From VAZQ01 sp963756715 (GTDB lineage Bacteria; Pseudomonadota; Alphaproteobacteria; Rhizobiales; Xanthobacteraceae), in the NCBI GenBank assembly GCA_963756715.1, contig CAVWOV010000031.1:1-64000 (forward strand): DNA of 64,000 nt, read 5' to 3'. The notes beneath the pieces are model-generated. The model was not told the DNA's origin. It did not search any database and worked only from the letters and a program-made list of their open reading frames with translations. The position numbers and the translations under genes are program-made. Positions 26,018-36,477 of this stretch are shown piece after piece; positions within the stretch are counted from its first letter, which is position 1; every line of letters starts with the position of its first letter.

Positions 26018-26035
26018 TTCAAATTGCGACATGTG
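26018..26035. promoter_or_regulatory. Putative SoxR operator between soxV and soxS
   Basis: ATTCAAATTGCGACATGT lies between the divergent soxV and soxS starts. It shares ATTCAAA and TTGC with the sites at 22081 and 24304, with three bases fewer between them. Candidate operator only. Confidence 0.4.
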
Positions 26036-26072
26036 TGCTATAGTAATGCGGCTGATCTGAAAAGGGTTACCC

Positions 26073-26483
26073 ATGCACGTGATGCGCGCTGTGGTTCTGC
26101 TGGCGGCCGCCGCCGTCGTAGCGGCTTCATCCGCTGCGGCAACCGAACTGGTGATGTTTCGCCGGGACGGCTGTCCCTGGTGCGCGGCGTGGACGCGCGA
26201 GATCGGTCCGATCTATCCCAAGACGGATGTCGGCCGCCGCGCGCCGCTTCGTATGGTGGATATCAAGCGCGATCGGCCGAAGATCGCGCTGAAGACCCCT
26301 GTCATCTACACGCCCACCTTCGTACTTGCCGAGCAAGGCCGTGAGGTCGGGCGGATCGAGGGTTATGCGGGTGATCAGTTCTTTTGGGGGCAATTGGAAA
26401 ATCTGATGCAGCAATTGCCACCCGGATCATCAAGTGATCTATCTGCCCGTGAGCCTGACGAACGAAGTGAGCGCAAGCCGTGA
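26073..26483 (+). CDS. soxS: SoxS-like periplasmic thioredoxin
   Basis: A 136-aa exported protein with signal MRAVVLLAAAAVVAASSAA and a short thioredoxin-like domain with CPWC in FRRDGCPWCAAWTREI, then cis-Pro segment IYTPTFVLAEQGREVG. It matches the SoxS thioredoxin that reactivates the SoxYZ carrier by reducing it. An AAAAGGG precedes the ATG. The stop overlaps the GTG start of soxR (GTGA), so the two are coupled. Confidence 0.88.
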   Translation: MHVMRAVVLLAAAAVVAASSAAATELVMFRRDGCPWCAAWTREIGPIYPKTDVGRRAPLRMVDIKRDRPKIALKTPVIYTPTFVLAEQGREVGRIEGYAGDQFFWGQLENLMQQLPPGSSSDLSAREPDERSERKP

Positions 26484-26821
26484 GCCCCTCGTCCTTGACC
26501 AAAGGCCGCGATCTCGACATCGATACGATGATCGCCAACGCCCAGGAAGCCAGCGAATTCCTGAAGGCACTTTCGCACGAGGCGCGGTTGGTCATTCTCT
26601 GTTTGCTGGTCGAAGGCGAGAGGTCCGTCACCGAGATCGAGCAGATGTTGAGCCTTCGCCAGCCCGCGGTATCACAACAATTGGCGCGTCTGCGTGCCGA
26701 CAATCTGGTTGAAACACGGCGCGACGGCAAAAACGTCTACTACACGCTTGCGCGCCCGGAAGTCCGTGAAATCATTGCAGCCCTGCACGCGGCTTTCTGT
26801 CGGCCAAAACGATCAAAGTGA
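26480..26821 (+). CDS. soxR: SoxR, ArsR-family transcriptional repressor
   Basis: A 113-aa winged-helix regulator of the ArsR/SmtB family: LKALSHEARLVILCLLVEGE, the recognition helix LRQPAVSQQLARLRADNLVE and the wing RRDGKNVYYTLAR. A Cys at CLLVEGE and one near the C-terminus (AAFCRPK) are candidate sulfur sensors, as in sox and BigR-type repressors. The position inside the sox cluster and repeated AT-rich motifs in three sox intergenic regions suggest it controls all sox promoters (inference). Confidence 0.9.
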   Translation: MSPSSLTKGRDLDIDTMIANAQEASEFLKALSHEARLVILCLLVEGERSVTEIEQMLSLRQPAVSQQLARLRADNLVETRRDGKNVYYTLARPEVREIIAALHAAFCRPKRSK

Positions 26822-26874
26822 TGCTTCGCGCGCTGCCCGCCCGCCGTCTCGCGTACGGCGCCGCGTGAGCCCGA

Positions 26875-27920
26875 ATGATGCCAGAGCTGCCGCCATATGT
26901 CATTCGCAGCCTGCTCGGGCTGGTGCTGGGGATCGCGCTCGGATTTGCGGCGCGGCACGGACGCTTCTGCACGCTGGGCGCCATCGAGGACGCGGTGTTC
27001 GGACGCGATACGCGGCGGCTGCGCGCCTGGGTATTGGCAGCCGCTGTCGCGATCGCGGGCGTGAGTGTCCTTGAATTATTTACGGACCTCGACCTGTCGC
27101 GTTCGATCTATACCGGCGCACGCATCGAATGGGGCGGGGCCATCGTCGGCGGATTGCTGTTCGGCCTCGGGATGGCGCTGGTTGGAACCTGCGGTTTCGG
27201 TACGCTGCTGCGTCTCGGCGGCGGTGACCTCAAGGCGCTGCTGACGTTTTTGGTCATCGCGCTGACCGCAATGATGACCATGCGCGGCCTCACCGGCCTG
27301 GCGCGGAATTGGTTGCTCGATCCCTTATCGCTCTTCGTGACGCACTCTGCTTCCCAACGGTTGCCCGATCTGCTTGGTCTAACCGGCGCGGCCGGCAGAT
27401 TCTTCCGCTCGTGATCGCCGCCGCGATAGCCCTGGCGGCCTGCGCTCACGCCGGCTTCCTGCGGTCTCCCCGGTCGCTCGCGACCGGCGCCGCTATCGGG
27501 GTCATTGTTGTGCTCGGCTGGTGGGCGACCGGCGTTGCGGGGTTTGATCCGTTTGAACCGCGGCGGGTCGAATCCTTCACCTTCGTGGCGCCGCTTGGCG
27601 AGACGCTGCTTTATGCGATGCTTGCATCCGCGCTTCGCCCGGATTTCCCAATCGGAGCGGTGCTTGGCGTTATCGTCGGCGCATTTCTGGCCGCCAAGAT
27701 GGCCGGTCAATTCCGCTGGGAAGCCCCTGATGATGCGCGCGAGATGAAGCGCCATCTGCTTGGGGCTTTTCTCATGGGCAGCGGCGGCGTCGCCGCGCTT
27801 GGATGCACGATCGGGCAGGGCGTATCCGGCGTTTCGACGCTGTCGATCGGCTCATTGATCGCGATTGCTTCGATTCTGGTGGGAGCGCGCTTCGGCCTCT
27901 ATCTCCTGGTTGAGCGCTGA
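26875..27920 (+). CDS. soxT: SoxT-like YeeE/YedE sulfur transporter (frame broken)
   Basis: An integral membrane protein of the YeeE/YedE (TsuA-like) family. The first frame to about 27400 carries ARHGRFCTLGAIEDAVFGRD and LVGTCGFGTLLRLGGGDLK. The second, from about 27395 to 27920, carries the matching second half ending LGCTIGQGVSGVSTLS and helices to the stop. Joined, they give about 348 aa, normal for SoxT. The junction needs a net change of -1 (or +2). Such transporters import thiosulfate or related sulfur compounds; SoxT is thought to signal to SoxR. A sequencing error is likely. Confidence 0.8.
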
Positions 27921-27926
27921 CTGGCG

Positions 27927-29567
27927 TTATTCTCGCGGTGGCGGGAGCTGATAGAGTTCGCCGTACTTGCCGCGCAGATACGCGAGATAGGGCGCCATGT
28001 GCATCGGGGCGCCGGTTGCACGCTCCACCAGATCGTTGGGCGTGAATTTGCGGCCGTGCCGGTAGATTTGGTCACGCAGCCAAGAATGCAGCAACCCGAA
28101 CTCGCCCTTCTCAATCTGATGCGGAATGCCGGGCTGCGCCGAGGTGGCGGCCGCAAAAAACTGGGCGCTGAGAATGTTGCCGATGGTGTAACTCTGGAAC
28201 CCGCCGCCGATGCTGCCGGCGTACCAGTGTACGTCCTGCAGGCAGCCGTCGCGGTCGTCGGGCGGTGCGACGCCGAGGTCGGACTGCATCGCCTCGCGCC
28301 ACGCCTCGGGCAGATCCTTGACCCGCAACCGGCCTTCCAACAGCTTCACCTCAAGATCGAACCGCAGCATGATGTGAAGATTATAAGTGACTTCGTCAGC
28401 GTCGGTGCGGATCAGTGAACGTTCGACCTTGTTGATCGCCCGATAGAAATTGTCGAGCGTCACACCGCCGAGCTGTGTTCTGAACACGTCTTGCAACGCC
28501 GGATAATGGTGCGCCCAGAAGCCACGGCTGCGCGCGACCACGTTCTCCCATAGCCGCGACTGGCTTTCGTGCACCCCGGACGAGACGCCATAGCCGAGCG
28601 GCGTGCCTTCGAGCGCGGTGTCGACGCCTTGCTCGTAAAGCGCATGGCCGGTCTCGTGCAAGGTTGAGAACAGCGCATCGCCAAGGTCATTCTCGCGCAC
28701 CCGGGTGGTGATGCGAACGTCGTCCGCGGCGAACTTGGTGCAGAACGGATGGTGCGTCTTGTCGAGCCGTCCGCGCGCAAGGTCGTAGCCGAAGCGTTTC
28801 GCCACCGACAGGCCGAACTCAAGTTGCTCGGCTTCCGGAAACCGTGCGCGCAGGCAGCCGTCGTCGGTCACCCGCTGTTCGGTAATGGCGAGCACCATCG
28901 GCACCAATTCGCGCCTGAGCTCAGCGAACAGTTTGCGGATGAGCGCGGTGGTCATGCCCTCATCGGCATCGTCAATCAGCGGATCGGCGACATGGTCGTA
29001 CGGCGCAAAGAAACCGGCATACTCTCGGGTGAGATCGAGCGTCGTTTCGAGATACGGGATCATGGCGGCGAAATCGTTCGCTGGCCGCGCCCGCGTCCAG
29101 GTATTGTAGGAGGCGGAGCGGTGCGCGTTGGCGCGCGCGACATAGTCCGCCGGTACCTTGATCGCTTTCTCGAAGTCGCGCCGCACGACGCGGATCAGGC
29201 TGGCGTCGTCTGCGTCCGGCGGCAGGCTTTCGGCATGGGGTTCGAGATCGTCGACAAGTTTGCCGAGCGCCGGATCGATGAACCGTTCGTGCGCAAGCCG
29301 GCGGAGCGTCGCGGTCTGGCGGCCGCGCGCGGTTGCGCCATCTGGGGGCATAAAGGTCGCCTCGTCCCAGGACAGCACCGAGCCAGCGGCATTGAGATCG
29401 TAAATCTCGAGCAGCCGTCGCTTGAGCTCTTCGAGTTTCATTTCGGAAGACCGTCGGGTATCCCCTGGTCGCGCGTTTCGCGGCTTGGTGCCGCGAGCAC
29501 TGACTTTGCCCGTCTTGAACCTAGGTTTTCCGGATTTGGCGATTTTGCTCATGCGTGGATTCTTCAT
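27927..29567 (-). CDS. Carboxypeptidase Taq (M32 metallopeptidase)
   Basis: A cytoplasmic M32 carboxypeptidase that trims C-terminal residues from peptides. The zinc motif HETGH is in FSTLHETGHALYEQG, followed by SSGVHESQSRLWEN (third ligand region), and IRTDADEVTYNLHIMLRF and GSIGGGFQSYTIGN near the C-terminus, all typical. The longest frame gives 546 aa; its first 42 residues are basic and unlike the family, so the true start may be the ATG at 29441 (MKLEELKRRLLEIYDLN, 504 aa). No good ribosome-binding site decides. It is convergent with soxT, 6 nt apart. Confidence 0.92.
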   Translation of the reverse strand: MKNPRMSKIAKSGKPRFKTGKVSARGTKPRNARPGDTRRSSEMKLEELKRRLLEIYDLNAAGSVLSWDEATFMPPDGATARGRQTATLRRLAHERFIDPALGKLVDDLEPHAESLPPDADDASLIRVVRRDFEKAIKVPADYVARANAHRSASYNTWTRARPANDFAAMIPYLETTLDLTREYAGFFAPYDHVADPLIDDADEGMTTALIRKLFAELRRELVPMVLAITEQRVTDDGCLRARFPEAEQLEFGLSVAKRFGYDLARGRLDKTHHPFCTKFAADDVRITTRVRENDLGDALFSTLHETGHALYEQGVDTALEGTPLGYGVSSGVHESQSRLWENVVARSRGFWAHHYPALQDVFRTQLGGVTLDNFYRAINKVERSLIRTDADEVTYNLHIMLRFDLEVKLLEGRLRVKDLPEAWREAMQSDLGVAPPDDRDGCLQDVHWYAGSIGGGFQSYTIGNILSAQFFAAATSAQPGIPHQIEKGEFGLLHSWLRDQIYRHGRKFTPNDLVERATGAPMHMAPYLAYLRGKYGELYQLPPPRE

Positions 29568-29869
29568 CGATTTATCAGGTCATGCACGATCCGCACCGCG
29601 GGCTCAATTCAGCCGCTGACGAATTCCGCGCATATTCGGCGCGCTCGGGACGGCTGGCGACAAAAGGAGCCCAAGAGATAACGGCCCAAAAGAGAGAATT
29701 TCGGGTCTGACCTGGCCCATTTCAATTCACTCAACCGGCGGCTGCGCTGCTCCGCGCGGACGGAATGCCAGCCTGCGGAGCGCACAATGCTTCAAGCATT
29801 GATGATCCGCCACGATTCAATAAGGTCACGGCCGCCGTTTGGCGGCATAAAAAGAAGCTTGGGGGGATC
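29568..29869. other. Divergent promoter region between carboxypeptidase and Bug receptor
   Basis: About 300 bases with no convincing gene. GGGGGGATC immediately precedes the ATG of the receptor at 29870. The open frame extending upstream to 29765 has no family match. Confidence 0.45.
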
Positions 29870-30850
29870 ATGATGCAAACGTTCTGGATTTGGCTGCGGG
29901 CGCTTGCGGCCGCAATGGTCGTCTCGGCGGTTCCGGCAGGAGCCGCGGAATATCCCAATCGCACGATCAAGGTGGTGGTGCCGTTCGCGGCCGCCGGCGT
30001 GACCGATGTTGTCGCCCGCGTCGTGTTCGATCACGTTTCGCGCGCCGTCGGCCAGACCATCGTCATCGACAACAGGCCCGGTGCCGGCGGCACCATCGCG
30101 TTGGACCAGGTGGTGAATGCGCCCCCTGACGGCTACACGGTGATCATGGCGGACCCTTCCGGCTCGCTGGCCGCCAACGTCACCCTCTATCCCCGTCTGA
30201 AATATCATCCGCTGCGAAACCTGGCGCCGATCGCCATCTTCGGCACCACTGGCGCGGTATTGCTCACCAACAATACGCTGCCGGTGAAGACCGCGCAGGA
30301 TCTGGTGGCGCTCGCCAAAAGCAAACCTGGCGAATTGACCTTCGCGTCGACCGGGGTTGGCACCCCGGGCCATCTCAACGGCGAACTGTTCAGCCGGCTG
30401 GCCGGCATCAAGACCGTGCATGTGCCCTATCGCGTCGTCGGACAGGCGGTGACCGACATCGTGGCCGGGCGGATTTCATTCTGGATCGCACCAATCCCCA
30501 CCATGCTGCAGAATGTGCGGCAGGGTCAGCTTCGCCCGCTGGCAGTCGCCGGCGAGAAGCGCTCAAGCGATCTGCCGGGGATCCCCACCGTCAAGGAGAC
30601 CGGCATCGGCGACTTCGATGCCGGCACCACCTATGCGGTGTTTGGACCGGCCGGGATGCCAAAGGAAGCCATCGACCGGCTCCATGCCGAGATCAAACGC
30701 GCGCTGGACGACGGCGCCGTGCAGCAGAAACTACGTGCTGCCGGGGTTATTCCCGGCGTCGGCACGCCTGAACAGATCACCCAGATGCTGCAACGTCGCA
30801 TCCCGCAATGGGCAGACGTAATCAAAAACGCGAACATCAAGATCGACTGA
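29870..30850 (+). CDS. Bug-family TTT solute-binding receptor
   Basis: A 326-aa periplasmic receptor; the start at 29870 (or 29873) sits behind GGGGGGA. The signal is LRALAAAMVVSAVPAGA. The mature part shows EYPNRTIKVVVPFAAAG, VIDNRPGAGGTIAL and PPDGYTVI. The hydantoinase genes follow on the same strand after 78 nt, so it likely binds the substrate of that enzyme (inference). No membrane transport genes adjoin. Confidence 0.9.
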   Translation: MMQTFWIWLRALAAAMVVSAVPAGAAEYPNRTIKVVVPFAAAGVTDVVARVVFDHVSRAVGQTIVIDNRPGAGGTIALDQVVNAPPDGYTVIMADPSGSLAANVTLYPRLKYHPLRNLAPIAIFGTTGAVLLTNNTLPVKTAQDLVALAKSKPGELTFASTGVGTPGHLNGELFSRLAGIKTVHVPYRVVGQAVTDIVAGRISFWIAPIPTMLQNVRQGQLRPLAVAGEKRSSDLPGIPTVKETGIGDFDAGTTYAVFGPAGMPKEAIDRLHAEIKRALDDGAVQQKLRAAGVIPGVGTPEQITQMLQRRIPQWADVIKNANIKID

Positions 30851-30928
30851 TCGATACCCATTCACAATCGACCGAAATCGCCTGGCCGGCGTGCGTCAAC
30901 ACTATCAACGAGTGCGGAGCCTCATCAC

Positions 30929-32985
30929 GTGTCATACGTCATCGCCATTGATATCGGCGGCACTTTTACCGATCTTGTCGCCTGCGATGTCGAGACCGGC
31001 GCGGTCACCTACACCAAGAGCCCGACAACCTACGGCCAACTGGGCGACGCCATCTTCGATTGCATTCGCAAGGCTGCGCTGGACGCAAGCGAGGCGACAT
31101 TCATCAAGCATGGCACCACGCTCGTCATCAACGCATTGCTGCAGCGAGCGGGTGCCAAGACTGCGCTAATCGCCACGAAAGGCTTTCGCGATCTGCTCGA
31201 AGTCGGACGCGGTAACCGGACACAGCCATTCAATTTGCGCTTTCATCGCGAGGCACCGCTGATCCCGCGCGAATTGCGATTCGAGATTGCCGAGCGGATC
31301 GATGGAACGGGAGCTGTCCGGACTCCTCTCGCTCGCAATGATCTGCCGCAACTTGCCGAAACGCTGCGGAGCCAGCAGGTCGAGGCGGTCGCCATCAGCT
31401 TTCTCAATTCGTACCTCACGCCTGAGCACGAGCAGGCGGCGGCGACCGAGCTGCGCCGCCTTTTGCCAGGCACTTTCGTCACCACCGGCACCGAACTGAC
31501 GCGAGAATGGCACGAGTTCGAACGCACGGCGACTGCCGCCGCCAATGCTTATGTCGGCCCGCAGGTGAGCAAATATATCGGCGAGTTCGACGCCGGCCTG
31601 CGCAGCGCCGGCTTCAGCGGTTCGCTGCTTCTGATGGGTTCGCACGGCGGCGTGATTTCCGCCGAACGTGGCTGCCGCGAACCGATCACGCTGGTGGAAT
31701 CCGGACCGGTTGGCGGCTGCATCGGCGCCGCGAGCTATGGACAAATCCTCGGCGTCGACAATCTGGTCGCCTTCGACATGGGCGGCACGACATCCAAGTG
31801 CGCGATGATCGAACGCGGCCGCTATTCCGTCGAATCGATCTACCACATCGGCGGTCCCGACGCTGGCTTTCCGATCCGCGGCAATGTCATCGACATCCTG
31901 GAGGTCGGGGTCGGCGGCGGTTCGATTGCCTGGCTTGACGATCAGGTTCGCCTCAACGTCGGACCGCGCAGCGCCGGGTCGATGCCGGGGCCGGCGTGCT
32001 ATGGCCGCGGTGGCGAAGAGCCGACCGTCACCGACGCCAACCTGCTGCTTGGCCGTCTCGACCACCGACAACTTTCTCGGCGGCGAAATGCGTCTGTCGG
32101 CCGACAACAGCCGCCGGACGCTACTCGAGCGCATCGCCGGACCGCTCGGCTATGATGGCGAGGACGCCGCGACACGAGCGGCCAAAGGCGTTCTGACCAT
32201 CGCCAACCTGACCATGTCCTCGATCATCAAAAAGGTCTCGATCGCGCGCGGCTACGATCCGCGCGATTTCGCTCTGTTCTGCTACGGCGGTGGCGGCCCG
32301 CTGCACGGTATCGAACTGGCTCGCGCGCTCAAAATTCCGCGCGTGATCGTTCCGCCGGAGCCGGGCAATTTCTCCGCGGTTGGCATGCTGCTGGCCGATC
32401 CCCGGCTGGATACGGCGCAGACCTTTGTGGTTCGTCTCAATCCGGAGAATCTGGCCAAGGTCACCGCCGTCTTTGCAGAGCTTGAGGCGGCGGGTCGCGC
32501 CTCGCTGCTGCACGAGTTCGGCGATGGCGCCATCACGATCGAACGGGAAGCCGAATTGCGCTACAAGGGCCAGCACCATTCGATCAAGATTCCGATCGCC
32601 GAGAGCGACGACGCGGCCCAGGTGCGGGCTCGGTTCGACCGGGAGTATCTGCACCGCTATGGCCATGCCAACGCGGCGGTCGAAGTAGATGTTGTAGTGC
32701 TGCACTCGCTCGCAACGCTGCATATGAAGCGACCTGAAATTGCCCGCCTTGCCCGGCCAGCGGAGAGGTCGCGGAGCCGCCGACCCTGAAGTGCGGCCGA
32801 TCTTCTTCCTGGAGGAGGATCGCTTCGTGCCGACACAGGTCTATGATCGCTATTCGCTGAGCCCAGGATTTCGCGGACAGGGCCCGGCGCTCATCGTTGA
32901 ATACGGATCGAGTACGCTGGTCGGACCGGACGATCAGTTTATCATCGGAAAGCTTGGAGAGATCGACATTGACTGCCGCCATTGA
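30929..32985 (+). CDS. hyuA: Hydantoinase/oxoprolinase family protein, HyuA-type subunit (two frame breaks)
   Basis: ATP-dependent hydantoinase/oxoprolinase/acetone-carboxylase-type subunit of about 684 aa. The GTG start gives SYVIAIDIGGTFTDLVACD (actin-like ATP site); HGTTLVINALL, LVAFDMGGTTSKCAMIERG and GPACYGRGG follow. Near 32060 the frame shifts (GRL to DNFLGGEMRLSAD) and again near 32760 (before PEVRPIFFLEEDRF). Total length is 3n+2, as expected for two extra bases. The end overlaps hyuB by 17 nt. It would cleave or carboxylate a cyclic amide or ketone with HyuB; the substrate is unknown. Confidence 0.85.
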
Positions 32986-34709
32986 AACGCTCCGGGAGCC
33001 AGCCGCACGCCACCGCGAGGCGATCGATCCCGTCACCGTGGAGGTCATCCGGCGGCGCCTCGTCGCGATTTCCGACGAAGTCGATGTCAACATCACCAGG
33101 ACTGCATTCAGTCCATATATCTACGAGTACAAGGACTATGCGGTCGGCACCGTCGATGCGAACGGCGACCTGATCTGTCAATGCACGGCGGGCATGCCGG
33201 TCTTCGTCGCCGATGTCATGCGCGCGGCCGTGCAGGACGGTTTGCGGATTTATGGTCCCGAAGGGCTGGAGGAAGGCGACGTCGTCGTCACCAACTATGC
33301 CGGCACCATCGGGCAGCATCTCAACAACGTGACCATGTACACGCCGATCTATGCGCCGCGCGAACATCTGCTGATCGGCTTCATGGTGGTGGTGATGCAT
33401 TGGATCGACGTCGGCGGGCGCGACGTCGGATCGCTTTCCAAATTCGCCACCGACATCTTCCAGGAAGGCATCCAGTTTCGCACCGTGAAGCTGCGCGCGC
33501 GCGGCGAACCGGTGCCCGAAATGATTCGGATGATCGAACATAACACCCGCTTCCCGGTCGAGATGATGGGCGACATCAATTCGCAGATCGGCGGCTGCCT
33601 GATGGGCCGCGACAGCGTGGCCGAACTGGTCGAGCGCTACGGCGTCGCCAACTTCCGCGGGGCGCTCGACATCATCTGGGACCAGTCCGAGGCCGAAGCG
33701 CGCGCCGCGATCCGCGCCATTCCGGACGGCACCTACACGGCGGAAGCGGTACTCGACGACGACGGGCTCAATCCGGGCTCTTTGCCCTGCAAGGTCACGG
33801 TGATCGTCAACGACGACACGATGACGATCGACCTGTCGGAGCTTCCCGCTGCAGTGAATGCGCCAATGAATTCCGGTCGCAGCGGCGGCGGCTCGACCGT
33901 GGCACGGCTCGCGTTCCGCTATCTGCTGCTGCCCGAAGGCGACGCCAACGAGGGCACTTTCCGCCCGCTGAACCTGATCCTGCCGGACGGCACCATCGTC
34001 AGCGCCGGCCCGACCTCGCCGATGGGTTCGTACAATTCAGCGCTGCCGACGTTGATCGATCTTGTCATCCGCGCGCTTGGCTCCGCAATTCCCGACCGCG
34101 TCGCGGCCGGGCACTACGGCACTTTCGCGACGCTCGCCTATGCCGGACGCCATCCCGACACTGGATTGTTCTGGCAATGCCACGACAGCGGCTTCGGCGG
34201 CTGGGGCGCGCTCAGCGACATGGACGGTCCCGGCCCATTCCGGACCATGTGTCACGGCGATACCCGGCTGATCCCGATCGAGACCCATGAGGCCACCTAT
34301 CCGTTCATGATCGAGAGCTTCGGCTTGCGCACGGATTCCGGCGGACCCGGCCAGTTCCGCGGCGGGCTCGGGCTGGAGCGCTGTTACCTGATGCTGGCGC
34401 CATGCCGGATCTCGACGCGCTTTGAGCGCACGCTCTGTCCGGCCTGGGGCATGAACGGCGGCGGCGATGGCGCCCCGGGCCACGTCCTCATCGAGCGGGC
34501 CGACGGCACCACTCAGGTCGCAATGAAAGAAGTCGTCATGCTCAAGGCCGGCGACCGCGTGCGTATCCGCACCGGCGGCGGAGGTGGTTACGGCGATCCG
34601 CGCCGCCGTGATCGCCATCGCATCCTGTTCAGACGTTATGCGGGGCTACGTCTCGCCGCAGGCTGCGCGCGACGTCTTCGGCTTGAATGATCCCGACACG
34701 CAAACCTAG
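32969..34709 (+). CDS. hyuB: Hydantoinase B/oxoprolinase family protein, HyuB-type subunit (frame broken near end)
   Basis: The partner subunit, about 579 aa. The TTG at 32969 follows GGAGAGA by 6-7 nt and overlaps hyuA. HyuB features: DPVTVEVIRRRLVAISDEVD, FSPYIYEYKDYAVG, GDVVVTNYAGTIGQH, NAPMNSGRSGGGSTVARLAF, and GGGGGYGDPRRR. After this point the frame runs to 34690, but the family ending (DVMRGYVSPQAARDVFGL) reads in another frame to a TAG at 34707-34709, after an extra T near 34629. The break is probably a sequencing error. Confidence 0.88.
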
Positions 34710-34742
34710 ACATCAACATTCGCCCAACTGGAAGCCATCACC

Positions 34743-35153
34743 ATGCCGAAGCTTCGTCACATCGCCATCGCGGCAGAAGACCCGTTTGCCACGGCTGAAT
34801 TCTACAAGCAGGCGTTCGAGTTTACCGAGGTCGGCCGTATCGAACCGGCCGGCGAGGGAAAATCCTATGGCGTGTTTCTCAGCGACGGTACGCTGAACAT
34901 GGCGGTGCTGCGGTTCGGCTGGGACCAGGGCCTCGGTCTGGACTTTCGCGGCATCCACCATTTCGGTGTCCTGGTCGACGACGTCGACGGAACTGCCGAC
35001 AAGCTCGAAAAGCTCGGCGCGAAATGCTTCGCGCGGCGACCGGAGGGACAAAAAGGTTTCTACGAGACCAAGTTCCACGGCCCCGACAAGGTGACGTTCG
35101 ACATCACCGATCATCCCTGGCGCGGCAGTGCACCGCTCGATGGCGACAAATAG
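34743..35153 (+). CDS. VOC (glyoxalase/bleomycin-resistance/dioxygenase) superfamily protein
   Basis: A 136-aa single-domain VOC metalloprotein: MPKLRHIAIAAEDPFATAEF with the first metal His, FRGIHHFGVLVDDVDGTA with the second, and a C-terminal Glu/Asp region (FYETKFHGPDKVTFDITD). These enzymes isomerise, epimerise or cleave small organic acids. It lies 33 nt after hyuB and may work on its product, for example as an epimerase (inference). Confidence 0.88.
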   Translation: MPKLRHIAIAAEDPFATAEFYKQAFEFTEVGRIEPAGEGKSYGVFLSDGTLNMAVLRFGWDQGLGLDFRGIHHFGVLVDDVDGTADKLEKLGAKCFARRPEGQKGFYETKFHGPDKVTFDITDHPWRGSAPLDGDK

Positions 35154-35280
35154 AACGCCGGACGCAAAGCTATCGCAGCCCGGCTTTTGCACCGTTCGCC
35201 TTCCAACAAGGCGGGGTAATGGGGGCAGGAGCGGAGGCGAGATGAGCACGAGATCGTGTCACCTCGCAAATTCGATCCGA

Positions 35281-36267
35281 TCAATTGATCTGCACGCCGG
35301 CCTTTTGCACCACCGCGCGCCACTTATCGATGTCCTCTTTCAGGTACTTGGCGAAGTGATCGGGGGTATCGCCGATCGGCGTGGCGCCTTGGGCTTTGAA
35401 CTTTTCGACGACGTCGGGCATCTTGATGGCGCGTTGCACCGATGCGGAAATCTTTGCAACAATCGCGGGCGGCGTCTTGGCTGGCGCCAACAGCCCGGCC
35501 CATGACGTGGCTTCATATCCGGGCAGCGTTTCGGCAATCGCCGGCACACCCGGCGCCAGCGGATCGGGCTTTGCGCTGGTGACGCCGAGCGGCCGAAGTG
35601 CGCCCTGCTTCACGTAAGGCCACGAACTCGCCAAATTGTCGAACATGACCTTGACGTGGCCGGCGATGAGATCGATCACCGCCGGCGCGCTTCCCTTATA
35701 GGTGACGTTTGTCATCTGGACGCCAGCCATCTGCTTGAACAGTTCCGCCGACATATGGAGGCTGCTGCCGATCCCGGAGCTGGCGTAGTTGTACTTGTCC
35801 GGGTTCGCCTTCAGCACCGCGATGAACTCGGCCACGTTCTTTGCCGGAACAGACGGGTGGACCACCAGGATATTCGGTGTCGTAAAGAAGTTCGAGATCG
35901 CGACGAAATCCCGCAATGTGTCGAACGGCAGATTCTTCCTTACCGCCGGGTTCACCGAATTGACCGATCCGGTACCCATGAACAGCGTGTAGCCGTCGGG
36001 CTTGGCCTTGGCGACATATTCTGCGGCAATTGAGCCGGTCGCACCCGGCTTATTTTCGATGATGATCGTGGCTTTCCATTCCTCCGCCATTTTCTGCGCA
36101 ACGATGCGCGCCGCGATGTCGGTTGCACCACCGGCCGAAAACGGCACAATAATGTGCACTGTCTCCTTGGGGTAACCCGCAGCGGCGTCCTGCGCGGCGG
36201 CTGCGATGCAGCCTGGCAGCGTGAACAAGCAGCCCACCATGGCGGCAACGAACGGCATCGCTCGCAT
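35281..36267 (-). CDS. Bug-family TTT solute-binding receptor
   Basis: A 328-aa periplasmic receptor. The ATG at 36267 has GGGAGGA 6 nt upstream; the longer frame does not. The signal (MRAMPFVAAMVGCLFTLPGC, possibly lipoprotein-like) precedes YPKETVHIIVPFSAGGATD, IIENKPGATG and KPDGYTLFMG. It is the fourth orphan Bug receptor in the window, convergent with the VOC gene. Confidence 0.9.
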   Translation of the reverse strand: MRAMPFVAAMVGCLFTLPGCIAAAAQDAAAGYPKETVHIIVPFSAGGATDIAARIVAQKMAEEWKATIIIENKPGATGSIAAEYVAKAKPDGYTLFMGTGSVNSVNPAVRKNLPFDTLRDFVAISNFFTTPNILVVHPSVPAKNVAEFIAVLKANPDKYNYASSGIGSSLHMSAELFKQMAGVQMTNVTYKGSAPAVIDLIAGHVKVMFDNLASSWPYVKQGALRPLGVTSAKPDPLAPGVPAIAETLPGYEATSWAGLLAPAKTPPAIVAKISASVQRAIKMPDVVEKFKAQGATPIGDTPDHFAKYLKEDIDKWRAVVQKAGVQIN

Positions 36268-36477
36268 CAAATCCTCCCTCACCTTTACCCGCATTGATTG
36301 CTGGCGTTTATTGCCCGCGTTGAGAACGGATTGTGGAGGCGCAGCACCATGATGTCCAGCGGATCGGGCCAACAGGACTTGCGGCGATACGGCGGTTGAG
36401 ACGATGTAAAGTACACGTCAGCGACCTGCCCCGCGCAGCCACGAAATCGTCGTGTGAAATTTGCTCAGGAGCAACAG

